Assembly (NCBI GenBank): GCA_038134525.1
Contig: JAYPVI010000007.1
Location: 59,307-123,306 of the forward strand
DNA length: 64,000 bases
Source of the DNA: GCA-002727735 sp038134525
Lineage (GTDB): Bacteria > Bacteroidota > Bacteroidia > Flavobacteriales_D > Parvicellaceae
Direction: 5' to 3'
Numbering within the stretch: position 1 is the stretch's first letter; each line of letters begins with the position of its first letter. Positions 1-8,463 of this stretch are shown one piece after another. The notes beneath the pieces are model-generated. The model did no database searches. It saw only the letters and a program-made list of their open reading frames with translations, and was not told the DNA's origin. A program made the translations under genes and the position numbers.

Positions 1-2051
1 ACACCAAACTCGGTACCCACAAAAAGAAGATTAGGATCTACATGATCTTCAGCTATATCATATGCAGTACCTCTAACAGGTAAATTAGAACTAATGGATT
101 TCCAAGATTTACCCTTGTCTTTGCTAACCAACACATAGGGTTTAAAATCACCATTTTTGTGATTATTAAAAACAGCATAAACCACGTTTACATCATGCTT
201 GGATGCAACTAACGCATTTACATAGGTATCCTTAGGCACATTTTTAAACTTATCATACATTTTCCATTCTCCTCCCGCATTTTCGCTAACGTGAATCAAA
301 CCATCATCGGTTCCTACATATAACAAATCTTCTTGCAAGGGTGATTCATCTAAAGCCACAATATTACCATAAATCGTAGTAGACTTATTTTTCATCACTG
401 CATCAGCACTCTGAATTCTACCCATCACTTCCAGCTGATTACGATCAATTTGTTGTGACAAGTCCGGGCTAATACACTTCCACTCATTCCCTCTATTTTC
501 ACTTCTAAATAATCGATTTGCCGCAAAATATAATCGTTTGTTATTGTGTGGACTAATGAGCAATGGGGCGTCCCAATTCCATCTTAGTGCAGGCATACTA
601 TCGTGAGCCATTGGTTTAATTCCTACACGCTCACCAGATTGCCGATCATAACGAACTAGCCATCCATACTGAGATTGAGCATATACAATATTAGGATTCT
701 CCGGATCAATAGCGCTTTCAAAACCATCGCCTCCATTGGTTATATACCAATCCGAATTCATGATGCCATGATTATTAATCGTTCTGGAGGGTCCACCTAA
801 ACTATTGTTATCTTGAGTTCCACCATAAACATTATAAAACGGGTAGTCGTTATCTACTGATACTTTGTAAAACTGGGTAATAGGAAGGTTGGGTTTAAAT
901 TGCCAATTACTCGCATGATCCCAGGTTTCGTAAATACCTCCATCACAGCCCACAATCCAATGATCGGTATCATCAGGATCTATCCAAATACAGTGGTTGT
1001 CCACATGTTTGCTTTTTTCACCTGTCTTCACCACTGTTTTTCCACCATCAGCCGTATGATGTAGCCAGGTGTCCATAAAAAAAACTTTATTTTCATCCAA
1101 GGGATCACAAAATACTTCTTGGTAATAGTTACCGCTCGTCACATATTTATTGACTTTTGACCAACTTTCACCCCGATCAGTTGATTTGTAAAGGCCTTGT
1201 TTGTCCATCTCCGCTTCTACTAAAGCATACAATACATCCGGTTTTGCAGGAGAAATATCCATACCTATTCTTCCTTTGATGGAACTGGGCAAACCTTCCT
1301 TTAGCTTTTTCCAATTCTCTCCTCCGTCCGTAGATTTATAAATTTGAGATCCAGGCCCACCACCTACATAAGTATATACATGTCTTCTTCTCTGATGCGT
1401 AGTGGCATACATGATATCGGCATTCCTAGGATCAAGGTGAATTTCGTTGACGCCAGTGTGCTCATCTACTTCTAGTACTAGTTCCCAATCCTTTCCTGAG
1501 TTAATGGTTTTATACAACCCTCTTTCCCCACCTTCTTTCCATAACGGACCGTAAGCAGCAGCGTAAATTATATTTGAGTTTGTAGGATGAACGGCAATCA
1601 TACCAATGTGTTCCGATTCTTTCAATCCCATGTTCTTCCAACTTTTTCCTCCGTCTAAACTTTTATAGATTCCATCGCCATAGGCTACACTTCTCTGGTT
1701 ATTATTTTCACCTGTTCCAACCCATATCGTGTGTTCATTACTAGGGTCAATAGTAACACAACCTATACTAAATGAGGATTGCCCATCGAAAATGGGTGTA
1801 TACGTATTTCCAGCATTAGTTGTTTTCCATACTCCGCCAGACGCAACAGCCACATAATACTCCTTAGGATTACGGCTGTTTACGGCAATATCCGCAATTC
1901 TGCCTGCAGTTAAAGCTGGGCCTATTGATCTGAACTTAAGCCCGCTAATATTTACTTTTTCTAGTGCTGACTTCTTTTTTTCTTTTTCACTTTCTTTCTG
2001 AGCATAAAAGGGAATACTCAGGAGTAAATAGATATAAAATATTTTTTTCAT
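1..2051 (-). CDS. Secreted BNR-repeat / VPS10-sortilin-like beta-propeller protein (partial, 3' end outside window)
   Basis: The reading frame opens at an ATG (2049-2051) and stays open to the window edge, giving about 683 residues; the C-terminus is missing. A signal peptide (MKKIFYIYLLLSIPFYAQ) is followed by many BNR/Asp-box-like repeats with the pattern S-x-D-x-G-x-x-W (for example YKSLDGGKSW), and by phrases common in the Bacteroidota sortilin-like family such as VASGGVWKTTNAGNT and DPNLLFVGTEFG. These proteins are exported and fold as one or two beta-propellers; their ligands are usually unknown, and family labels such as glycosyl hydrolase are often unproven. The rest of the gene, which could hold a sorting domain, lies beyond base 1. 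It is followed upstream on the same strand by a thioesterase gene 9 bp away, so the two may be co-transcribed. Confidence 0.85.
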   Translation of the reverse strand, partial: MKKIFYIYLLLSIPFYAQKESEKEKKKSALEKVNISGLKFRSIGPALTAGRIADIAVNSRNPKEYYVAVASGGVWKTTNAGNTYTPIFDGQSSFSIGCVTIDPSNEHTIWVGTGENNNQRSVAYGDGIYKSLDGGKSWKNMGLKESEHIGMIAVHPTNSNIIYAAAYGPLWKEGGERGLYKTINSGKDWELVLEVDEHTGVNEIHLDPRNADIMYATTHQRRRHVYTYVGGGPGSQIYKSTDGGENWKKLKEGLPSSIKGRIGMDISPAKPDVLYALVEAEMDKQGLYKSTDRGESWSKVNKYVTSGNYYQEVFCDPLDENKVFFMDTWLHHTADGGKTVVKTGEKSKHVDNHCIWIDPDDTDHWIVGCDGGIYETWDHASNWQFKPNLPITQFYKVSVDNDYPFYNVYGGTQDNNSLGGPSRTINNHGIMNSDWYITNGGDGFESAIDPENPNIVYAQSQYGWLVRYDRQSGERVGIKPMAHDSMPALRWNWDAPLLISPHNNKRLYFAANRLFRSENRGNEWKCISPDLSQQIDRNQLEVMGRIQSADAVMKNKSTTIYGNIVALDESPLQEDLLYVGTDDGLIHVSENAGGEWKMYDKFKNVPKDTYVNALVASKHDVNVVYAVFNNHKNGDFKPYVLVSKDKGKSWKSISSNLPVRGTAYDIAEDHVDPNLLFVGTEFG

Positions 2052-2060
2052 GTTCGTAAA

Positions 2061-2495
2061 TTATAAAAATTTCATATCACTCTTGTCATATGGATAAGCA
2101 TTTAATGTAGCTATACCTATAGCTAATAATTCCTGTTTATGGTTAAAAATTTGTCCTTCTACCGTATACAGTCTTTTACCGTGATGTAAAACTTTTCCCA
2201 CTCCTTTCAATTCATCATTTAAATAAGCCGGTTTTAGGTAATTAATTTTAAATTCTACCGTAGAAACTAATTTTTGATCAGACATGGCCTTAGTAAGGGC
2301 AGCTGTGCCTACAATTTGATCAAAAACAGCAGCTAAAAAACCACCATGAGCTGATTGATAGGTAGCCAGGTGATTTTGGTTTACTTTCACAAAATAGTTC
2401 ACCTCTCCAGGTTCAACAACTTTTAATTTTAGGCCCAAAAACTTACCAAAGTGATTGGTCTGAGCATATTTTTTAAGTATTTCCACATTATCCAT
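2061..2495 (-). CDS. PaaI-type hotdog thioesterase
   Basis: A 144-residue single hotdog domain. The helix region AHGGFLAAVFDQIVGTAA matches the HGG...D signature of PaaI/DUF4442-type acyl-CoA thioesterases, where the Asp/Glu activates water against a thioester; the second half (VEFKINYLKPA, GKRLYTVEGQIFN) fits the beta-sheet. The substrate cannot be read from sequence. An upstream in-frame ATG at 2526-2528 exists, but the start at 2493-2495 (MDNVEILKKY) fits family length better and leaves room for the divergent thrS promoter. It sits 9 bp before the BNR protein on the same strand and is divergent from thrS. Confidence 0.8.
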   Translation of the reverse strand: MDNVEILKKYAQTNHFGKFLGLKLKVVEPGEVNYFVKVNQNHLATYQSAHGGFLAAVFDQIVGTAALTKAMSDQKLVSTVEFKINYLKPAYLNDELKGVGKVLHHGKRLYTVEGQIFNHKQELLAIGIATLNAYPYDKSDMKFL

Positions 2496-2531
2496 TTCAC
2501 AAAGTAAAAGAATAATTTTTCTTTGCAATTC

Positions 2532-2558
2532 TTGAAGAAGATCAATTGATTATATTTG
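2532..2558 (+). promoter_or_regulatory. Candidate Bacteroidota-type promoter for thrS operon
   Basis: TATATTTG at 2551-2558 is an exact match to the Bacteroidota -7 consensus TAnnTTTG. A TTG at 2532-2534 could be the -33 element, though its 16-base spacing is shorter than the usual 19-21. The expected transcription start would be about 15 bases before the thrS ATG. No T-box or other structured tRNA-sensing leader fits in so short a space. Confidence 0.45.
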
Positions 2559-2578
2559 CGCTCTGAAAAGAAAAAAAC

Positions 2579-4519
2579 ATGATTAAAATTACGCTGCCCG
2601 ATGGTAATGTTAAAGAAATGGAGAGTGGTTCATCTGCTATGGATGTGGCCTTATCTATTAGTGAAGGATTGGCTAGAAGAGTTTTGGCAGCTGAAGTAAA
2701 TGGAGAAGTCTGGGATTTAACTAGACCAATACCTACCGATGCCAATCTAAAGTTACTTAGTTTTTCAGATAATGGTGGTAAGTCCACCATGTGGCATAGC
2801 AGTGCCCATCTTATGGCAGAAGCACTTGAGTTTTTCTACCCTGGAATAAAATTAGCCATTGGACCGCCAATAGAAAATGGTTTTTATTACGATGTAGATT
2901 TTGGGGAACACGAATTTACCGATAAAGATTTGGCTAAAGTCGAGAATAAAATGTTGGAATTAGCAAGGGAAAAGAACTCTTTTATAAGAAAAGATATCAA
3001 TAAATCTGATGCCATTTCTTTTTTCAAAGGTAAAAATGATCCTTATAAGTTAGAATTATTAGAGGAACTAGAAGATGGAACCATTACGTTCTATTCTCAA
3101 GGTAATTTCACCGATTTATGTAGAGGACCCCACTTACCTCACACTGGATTTATTAAAGCTGTAAAATTATTAAACATCGCTGGTGCATATTGGCGTGGTG
3201 ACGAAACAAGAAAACAACTTACAAGAGTGTATGGAATCACATTCGAAAAACAAAAAGAGTTAAATCAATATTTAGTTCAACTTGAAGAAGCAAAGAAAAG
3301 AGACCATAGAAAACTAGGAAAAGAACTAGAGTTATTTACTTTTTCAGAAAAAGTTGGACAAGGATTACCGCTCTGGTTACCTAAAGGAGCCGATTTAAGA
3401 GAAAGATTGATGGATTTTCTTAAGAAAGCTCAAGTTCAAAGTGGATATCAGCCTGTTTCCACCCCTCATATTGGCCATAAAGATCTATATGTTTGCTCCG
3501 GTCATTATGATAAGTATGGAGCTGATTCATTTCAAGCCATTAATACACCACATGAAGGCGAAGAGTTTTTACTCAAGCCTATGAATTGCCCCCATCATTG
3601 CGAAATTTTTAACGCTTCTCCTCGATCATACAGAGATTTACCTTTGAGATTTGCAGAGTTTGGAACTGTTTACCGTTATGAGCAAAGCGGTGAGCTTCAT
3701 GGATTAACAAGAGTCAGAGGATTTACTCAAGATGATGCACATATTTTTTGCAGACCTGATCAGTTAGAAGAAGAATTTAAGAAAGTAATTGATCTAGTGC
3801 TTTATGTATTTAAGGCATTGGATTTTAAAGAATTTGTTGCACAAATTTCTTTGAGAGATAAAAACAACCAAGATAAATACATTGGTTCGGATGAAAATTG
3901 GGATAAAGCAGAACAAGCTATCATCAACGCAGCTAACGACAAAGGGCTAAATACCGTTGTTGAATATGGGGAAGCTGCATTTTATGGTCCTAAATTAGAT
4001 TTCATGGTAAAGGATGCGTTGAATCGATCATGGCAACTCGGAACTATTCAAGTTGATTATAATTTACCTGAACGTTTTGAGCTGGAGTATACAGGCTCAG
4101 ATAATCAAAAACACAGACCTGTTATGATTCACAGGGCGCCCTTTGGTTCACTAGAAAGATTCATAGCTGTTCTTATTGAGCATACTGCGGGTAAATTCCC
4201 ACTATGGCTAAATCCTGAGCAATTTATCATTTTACCCGTTAGTCAACAGTATAACGAATATGCTCAAGAAGTTTTAAAAATTCTAAAAAATTACGATATT
4301 CGCGGTCTTGTTGACGGAAGGGCTGAAAAAGTGGGTAGAAAAATCAGAGATGCTGAGGTGAATAAAATACCATTTATGCTCATCATTGGAGAAAAAGAAG
4401 CCCATAATAATAGCGTATCATTGAGACAACAAGGAGAAGGTGATTTGGGTGCTTTTAGTCTAGAAGAGTTTAAGAAACTTATACAAGACAAAATCAACCA
4501 AAGCCTATTAAAATTTTAA
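2579..4519 (+). CDS. thrS: Threonyl-tRNA synthetase
   Basis: Charges tRNA-Thr with threonine in the cytoplasm. At 646 residues it has the full class II ThrRS architecture: N-terminal TGS domain (about 1-60, MIKITLPDGNVKEM), editing domain with the HSSAHLMAEAL and CRGPHLP zinc/editing motifs (about 70-240), catalytic core with MNCPHHCEIF (motif 1 region/zinc Cys), RFAEFGTVYRYEQSGELHGL (motif 2) and HRAPFGSLERFIAVLIEH (motif 3), and C-terminal anticodon-binding domain (about 545-646). It heads the operon thrS-infC-rpmI-rplT, an order conserved in many bacteria. No Shine-Dalgarno sequence precedes the ATG, as is usual for this phylum. Confidence 0.98.
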   Translation: MIKITLPDGNVKEMESGSSAMDVALSISEGLARRVLAAEVNGEVWDLTRPIPTDANLKLLSFSDNGGKSTMWHSSAHLMAEALEFFYPGIKLAIGPPIENGFYYDVDFGEHEFTDKDLAKVENKMLELAREKNSFIRKDINKSDAISFFKGKNDPYKLELLEELEDGTITFYSQGNFTDLCRGPHLPHTGFIKAVKLLNIAGAYWRGDETRKQLTRVYGITFEKQKELNQYLVQLEEAKKRDHRKLGKELELFTFSEKVGQGLPLWLPKGADLRERLMDFLKKAQVQSGYQPVSTPHIGHKDLYVCSGHYDKYGADSFQAINTPHEGEEFLLKPMNCPHHCEIFNASPRSYRDLPLRFAEFGTVYRYEQSGELHGLTRVRGFTQDDAHIFCRPDQLEEEFKKVIDLVLYVFKALDFKEFVAQISLRDKNNQDKYIGSDENWDKAEQAIINAANDKGLNTVVEYGEAAFYGPKLDFMVKDALNRSWQLGTIQVDYNLPERFELEYTGSDNQKHRPVMIHRAPFGSLERFIAVLIEHTAGKFPLWLNPEQFIILPVSQQYNEYAQEVLKILKNYDIRGLVDGRAEKVGRKIRDAEVNKIPFMLIIGEKEAHNNSVSLRQQGEGDLGAFSLEEFKKLIQDKINQSLLKF

Positions 4520-5088
4520 ATGTTAAACAAAAAAGGAGGAGTATCAAACCAAATAAACCAAACAGAGGGAGAATAATTAAAGAAGATCCCCACAGAATAA
4601 ATGAAAAAATCAGGGTTCCTGAAGTAAGAGTTGTTGGTGAAGACATAGCTCAAGGTGTTTATCCCACTCACAAAGCACTTAAATTAGCTGTTGAAAAGGA
4701 ACTTGATTTAGTGGAGATTTCTCCAAATGCTAAACCACCTGTTTGTAAAATTATTGACTACAAAAAATTTCTTTATGAGCAAAAGAAGAAACAGAAAGAG
4801 CTTAAAGCAAAACAATCTAAAGTAGTCCTTAAAGAAATCAGATTTGGACCAAATACAGATGAACACGACTTTCAGTTTAAATTAAAACATGCTGTTAAGT
4901 TCCTACAAGAAGGAGCAAAACTTAAAGCATTTGTATTTTTTAAAGGAAGAACCATCATCTACAAGGATCGTGGAGAAATTTTATTACTAAAATTTGCCCA
5001 AGAGCTTGAGGAATATGGAATCTTAGAAAAAATGCCAGAGTTACAGGGTAAAAAGATGACTATCATCATAAACCCTAAAAAGAAATAA
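4513..5088 (+). CDS. infC: Translation initiation factor IF-3 (non-AUG start)
   Basis: IF-3 binds the 30S subunit and selects initiator tRNA and start codon. The C-terminal domain (KEIRFGPNTDEHDFQFKLKH, KAFVFFKGR) and N-terminal domain (HRINEKIRVPEVRVVGEDIAQGVYP, LDLVEISPNAKPPVCKIIDY) are both complete. The first GTG (4711) lies inside the N-terminal domain, and there is no ATG, GTG, TTG or CTG between it and the upstream in-frame stop at 4471-4473. Translation must therefore start at a near-cognate codon: ATT at 4513 (191 residues, 7-bp overlap with thrS) or ATT at 4507 are my best choices; ATC 4543, ATA 4573 and ATT 4576 are alternatives. AUU starts are known for infC in Escherichia coli, where IF-3 represses its own synthesis by rejecting AUU, so the same control is plausible here. 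Product certain, exact start not. Confidence 0.95.
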   Translation: MLNVKQKRRSIKPNKPNRGRIIKEDPHRINEKIRVPEVRVVGEDIAQGVYPTHKALKLAVEKELDLVEISPNAKPPVCKIIDYKKFLYEQKKKQKELKAKQSKVVLKEIRFGPNTDEHDFQFKLKHAVKFLQEGAKLKAFVFFKGRTIIYKDRGEILLLKFAQELEEYGILEKMPELQGKKMTIIINPKKK

Positions 5089-5116
5089 AAGATAATAACT
5101 ACGTAATATAAATGTT

Positions 5117-5311
5117 ATGCCTAAAATGAAAACCAATTCCAGTGCTAAGAAGAGATTCAAATTCACTGGTAGTGGAAAAATTAAAAGAAAGCACGCTTTT
5201 AAAAGTCATATTTTGACAAAAAAAGCAACTAAAAGAAAAAGAAACCTGACGAATGCTACCTTGGTAGACAAGTCAGATGTAAAGAATATTAAGTTGCAAC
5301 TTTGTGCTTAA
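5117..5311 (+). CDS. rpmI: 50S ribosomal protein L35
   Basis: A 64-residue, very basic protein beginning MPKMKTNSSAKKRFKFTGSG, the standard L35 start, with KRKHAFKSHIL and TKKATKRKRNL following. It is a late-assembling protein of the large subunit. It lies 28 bp after infC and 88 bp before rplT in the conserved infC-rpmI-rplT order. Confidence 0.98.
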   Translation: MPKMKTNSSAKKRFKFTGSGKIKRKHAFKSHILTKKATKRKRNLTNATLVDKSDVKNIKLQLCA

Positions 5312-5399
5312 TTTCCTTTACGGTTAATAAATGTTAAACCCGAGTTAAAGTCAACATGATAAGAGCTGTAAAGACGCTTTAATTCAAAAAACTTAAATT

Positions 5400-5744
5400 A
5401 TGCCAAGATCAGTAAATAGTGTAGCAGCCAAGGCAAGAAGAAAAAAAGTATTAAAACAAGCCAAAGGTTACTACGGAAGAAGAAAAAACGTACACACTGT
5501 AGCTAAAAATGCTGTTGATAAAGGTTTACAGTATGCTTACAGAGACAGAAGACAGAAAAAGAGAAATTTCAGAGCGCTATGGATACAGCGAATTAACGCT
5601 GGTGCAAGATTATACGGAATGAGTTATTCCGAGTTTATGGGAAAAGTAAGTGATAAGGGTATCCTTCTTAACAGAAAAACACTTGCCGACTTAGCTATGA
5701 ACCATCCAGAAGCATTCAAAGCTGTAGTGGAATCAATAAAATAA
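5400..5744 (+). CDS. rplT: 50S ribosomal protein L20
   Basis: A 114-residue L20 with the typical MPRSVNSVAAKARRKKVLKQ start, AKGYYGRRKN and RDRRQKKRNFR basic segment and the compact C-terminal domain (ALWIQRINAGARLYGMSYSEF). It binds 23S rRNA early in assembly and in several bacteria also represses the infC-rpmI-rplT mRNA. The 88-base gap in front of it (5312-5399) contains only a short weak hairpin (TAAAG-ACG-CTTTA, about 5368-5382), and I see no convincing L20-binding mimic. The operon ends here at a hairpin terminator. Confidence 0.98.
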   Translation: MPRSVNSVAAKARRKKVLKQAKGYYGRRKNVHTVAKNAVDKGLQYAYRDRRQKKRNFRALWIQRINAGARLYGMSYSEFMGKVSDKGILLNRKTLADLAMNHPEAFKAVVESIK

Positions 5745-5766
5745 ATTATTAAAAAGTAGTTATTAT

Positions 5767-7032
5767 TTAAGGGGTTCTAAATGAACCCCTTTTTTTATCC
5801 CAAATTCTTAATAACTCCAATTGTTCTAGCTCTGTTGACAATGGTTTCCCATCACTTTCTTTTATTAATTGATTAACATTATCTAGCAATTCGCTGTTAG
5901 ATTGAATATGATCCCTATAAAAATGAACAAATTTTAGCACCCAGAAAGCATCAAATAAGAAGAAAAATCGTTTAATAAAGGAATCATAATTTACCGTGTT
6001 CTTAGCTAACTCTCCCCTTTTTTTTAACCATGTTTTTTCATCTAAAAAAGACTTTATTGAAGTTGGAAAAGTTTGATAATCGAGATTGTTCAATCTGATT
6101 AAATCAACCCACTTTTTTAACTCCAAAAATGCATTAAACGAATAGGTACAAGATAAATCTTTCTTGTTGTTTTTAGCTTCTAACAAGGCTCTTCCTGTTC
6201 CAAAAGGCACTCTGTCTGAAATCCTAGATGAAGGAATCACTTTTGTAGTGGTTATTTCACCAAAATTTTCACCTTTTATTAATTTATTGATGAAATAAAA
6301 ATCTTCACCCGCTTTTCTTCGATTCATTCCTCCTTGTCTAGCATAGGATAAAGCAGTTAGAGCAAATGCACTTCCAATGGTATGAAAAGCAAAAGGAAAT
6401 CCTGCAAAAGACAATGCATTTTTATAATACCTTAAATGCAACTCATAACTACATATTAATTGATAATGACTATCAGCATAGTCACCAGTTAACGGGTGTT
6501 CATAATGAATTGAAACTGCTGTGTTATCGTGATTTTTAAAATATGTGTAAATTGAATTAAAGTAATTTTCTTCTACTATCGTATCGGCATCAAGACCTAC
6601 TATGATTCCATTTTTCTTTAATTGAAGAAATCGTTGTAAAGCTAAATCCATTCCAATTTTTCTTCCCCAACCAACACCAGCATGTTTAGGATTTAGTTCG
6701 CCTACCAAAAAAGGGATTAATTTGATCCCATCCGTATTATAAATATTAGCAAAATTATAAAGCAAAGAAAATGTCTGCTCATTCTTATTTTTGATAGCTT
6801 GTGCTGTTAAAGTAGAATGATTAATTAATGCTATGATTTCAACACTAAAATCAATCGATTTTTGCTGTACAAAAAGAGATTTAATTGTGGGAATTACATC
6901 ATCTTCATTGTAAATGGGAATCACTATAATGATTTCAAGATCATGAAGTGGATTTTCGGTATATATCAAATTTAAATGCGGGAAGCGTTTAAAATAATTT
7001 TCAGCTATGGAGATAAACGACTTTTGACCCAT
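5767..7032 (-). CDS. Family 2 glycosyltransferase
   Basis: A 421-residue GT-A fold glycosyltransferase. The N-terminal half holds the nucleotide-sugar fold: IIIVIPIYNEDDVI strand-loop at about 33-47 and a DxD-type metal site in GLDADT near residue 145, followed by a long helical C-terminal region. It has no clear membrane spans and is probably cytoplasmic or membrane-associated. Donor and acceptor are unknown. It overlaps the end of pdxH by 28 bp on the same strand, so they form a two-gene unit, although the functions look unrelated. Its last codons lie within the rplT terminator. Confidence 0.85.
   Translation of the reverse strand: MGQKSFISIAENYFKRFPHLNLIYTENPLHDLEIIIVIPIYNEDDVIPTIKSLFVQQKSIDFSVEIIALINHSTLTAQAIKNKNEQTFSLLYNFANIYNTDGIKLIPFLVGELNPKHAGVGWGRKIGMDLALQRFLQLKKNGIIVGLDADTIVEENYFNSIYTYFKNHDNTAVSIHYEHPLTGDYADSHYQLICSYELHLRYYKNALSFAGFPFAFHTIGSAFALTALSYARQGGMNRRKAGEDFYFINKLIKGENFGEITTTKVIPSSRISDRVPFGTGRALLEAKNNKKDLSCTYSFNAFLELKKWVDLIRLNNLDYQTFPTSIKSFLDEKTWLKKRGELAKNTVNYDSFIKRFFFLFDAFWVLKFVHFYRDHIQSNSELLDNVNQLIKESDGKPLSTELEQLELLRIWDKKRGSFRTP
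5769..5797 (+). terminator. Rho-independent terminator after rplT
   Basis: A perfect stem GGGGTTC (5771-5777) / GAACCCC (5783-5789) with a TAAAT loop, extended by AA/TT, is followed by a run of eight T. It overlaps the last codons and stop of the convergent glycosyltransferase gene (stop at 5767-5769), so the hairpin sequence is also coding on the other strand. Confidence 0.9.
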
Positions 7033-7661
7033 GATGATTCCTTTTTGGTATAAAGAATTCTGTCGTGTAGCCTACTAGATCTACCCTGCCAAAACTCTAT
7101 TTTATTTGGCATGAGACAAAACCCACCCCAATGTGGAGGTCTTGGGACTGGTTTATCCTTAAACTTATTTTCAAAAAACAATAATCTCTCTGTAAGTTCA
7201 TCTCTCCCATTTAACATTTCGCTTTGATAGGAAGCCCATGCACCCAATTGACTTGCTCTAGGTCTAGCATCAAAATACTGATCAGAAATGCTTGTACTCA
7301 CTTTTTTAATTTCACCTTCTATTCTTATTTGACGTTCTATTTCACCCCAAAAAACATTTAAAGCTCCATATTTGTTTTGATTTATTTCTTGACCCTTATT
7401 TGAATTATAATTGGTGTAAAAAATAAAACCATCATCGTTTACTCCTCTTATATATAGCATTCTAGAAGATACAATACCAGATTTAGTTGCTGTAGATAAA
7501 CAAGCAGCATAAGGGTCTAAAATTTGACTATCAATGGCCTCTTGAAACCAAATAGCATATTGATGGAAAGGATCTTCAGCTGCCATTTCCTCAGAGAAAG
7601 GTTTGTCTGCAAAATCTCTTCTAACTGTACTAATGTAATTTTTAATGTTATCTATTGACAT
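7005..7661 (-). CDS. pdxH: Pyridoxamine 5'-phosphate oxidase
   Basis: FMN-dependent oxidase that makes pyridoxal 5'-phosphate from pyridoxine or pyridoxamine phosphate. The 218-residue length and motifs are standard: SRMLYIRGVNDDGFIFYTNYNS (FMN binding), RQIRIEGEIKKVS, DARPRASQLGAWAS and C-terminal PPHWGG ... IEFWQGRSSRLHDRILY, including the conserved substrate/FMN-binding Arg and His. It is divergent from kdsB with only 26 bp between starts, and is followed by the overlapping glycosyltransferase gene. Confidence 0.97.
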   Translation of the reverse strand: MSIDNIKNYISTVRRDFADKPFSEEMAAEDPFHQYAIWFQEAIDSQILDPYAACLSTATKSGIVSSRMLYIRGVNDDGFIFYTNYNSNKGQEINQNKYGALNVFWGEIERQIRIEGEIKKVSTSISDQYFDARPRASQLGAWASYQSEMLNGRDELTERLLFFENKFKDKPVPRPPHWGGFCLMPNKIEFWQGRSSRLHDRILYTKKESSWVKSRLSP

Positions 7662-7665
7662 CGAT

Positions 7666-7673
7666 CAAAAATA
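7666..7673 (-). promoter_or_regulatory. Candidate -7 element upstream of pdxH
   Basis: On the minus strand bases 7673-7666 read TATTTTTG, an exact match to TAnnTTTG. It ends only 4 bases before the pdxH ATG, so transcription would begin at or next to the start codon and the mRNA would be leaderless. No good -33 element was identified. Confidence 0.3.
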
Positions 7674-7687
7674 ATTAATTTAGAAGT

Positions 7688-8458
7688 ATGAAAGTAGAAC
7701 AATCATCTATTTTAGGTGTTATTCCTGCAAGATATAACTCCACAAGATTGAAAGGAAAACCACTGATGAAAATAGGTGAGAAAACGATGATTCAGCATGT
7801 GTATGAAAATTGCGCAAACGTATTAGATCATCTGCTTGTTGCAACGGATGATCAACGAATTTATGATGAAGTAGAAGCATTCAATGGTAATGTAATATTA
7901 ACTAATAAAGCCCACTTAACTGGAACAGACAGATGCCTAGAAGCAGTCAAATTATGGGAAGAAAATCATAATAAAACATTCCGTTTGATTTTCAATATAC
8001 AAGGAGATGAACCATTTATTCATCAGGATCACCTACATCAACTGATATCCTGTTTTGAGGATAACAAAACTGAAATAGCTACGTTAGCTATAAAAGTCAG
8101 CAACTTGAAAAAATTAAGAGAAGGCAATGTATATTTGGTGAAAGATAATGGAGACTTTGCTATGTATTTCAGTCGTTTCCCTATTCCCTTTAACAGAGAT
8201 ATTCCTAAGAAAGATTGGATAAAACACACTGATTATTACCAACACATTGGATTATATGGTTTTAAAAGAAATAAATTAGAAAAATGTTCTAGCCTACAAC
8301 CTACTACTCTTGAAAATACAGAAAAATTGGAGCAACTCAGGTGGATGGAAAATGGAATGAAAATTAAAGTTGGAATAACTAGTCAACCATCTTTTGGAGT
8401 GGATACATTAGAGGATCTTGAAAATGCTCGTAAAAAATATGCATCAATTTTAAATTAA
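7688..8458 (+). CDS. kdsB: 3-deoxy-manno-octulosonate cytidylyltransferase (CMP-Kdo synthetase)
   Basis: Activates Kdo with CTP for addition to lipid A. The 256-residue protein has the nucleotidyltransferase signature GVIPARYNSTRLKGKPL at the N-terminus, VATDDQRIYDEV, TGTDRCLEA and QGDEPFI, all diagnostic of KdsB. It leads the block kdsB-isomerase-kdsA: 5 bp separate it from the isomerase, which overlaps kdsA by 4 bp, so the Kdo pathway from ribulose-5-phosphate to CMP-Kdo lies in one operon (except KdsC phosphatase, not seen). Confidence 0.97.
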   Translation: MKVEQSSILGVIPARYNSTRLKGKPLMKIGEKTMIQHVYENCANVLDHLLVATDDQRIYDEVEAFNGNVILTNKAHLTGTDRCLEAVKLWEENHNKTFRLIFNIQGDEPFIHQDHLHQLISCFEDNKTEIATLAIKVSNLKKLREGNVYLVKDNGDFAMYFSRFPIPFNRDIPKKDWIKHTDYYQHIGLYGFKRNKLEKCSSLQPTTLENTEKLEQLRWMENGMKIKVGITSQPSFGVDTLEDLENARKKYASILN

Positions 8459-8463
8459 AAATA

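Noticed and set aside
2496..2578. T-box leader before thrS
   Set aside because: The space is too short and no specifier loop or antiterminator structure is seen.
4520..4522. ATG directly after the thrS stop as the infC start
   Set aside because: It is in another frame (ATG at 4520 is frame 2; the IF-3 domain is in frame 1).
4711..5088. Short IF-3 beginning at GTG 4711
   Set aside because: It would lose the conserved N-terminal domain, which is encoded in frame immediately upstream.
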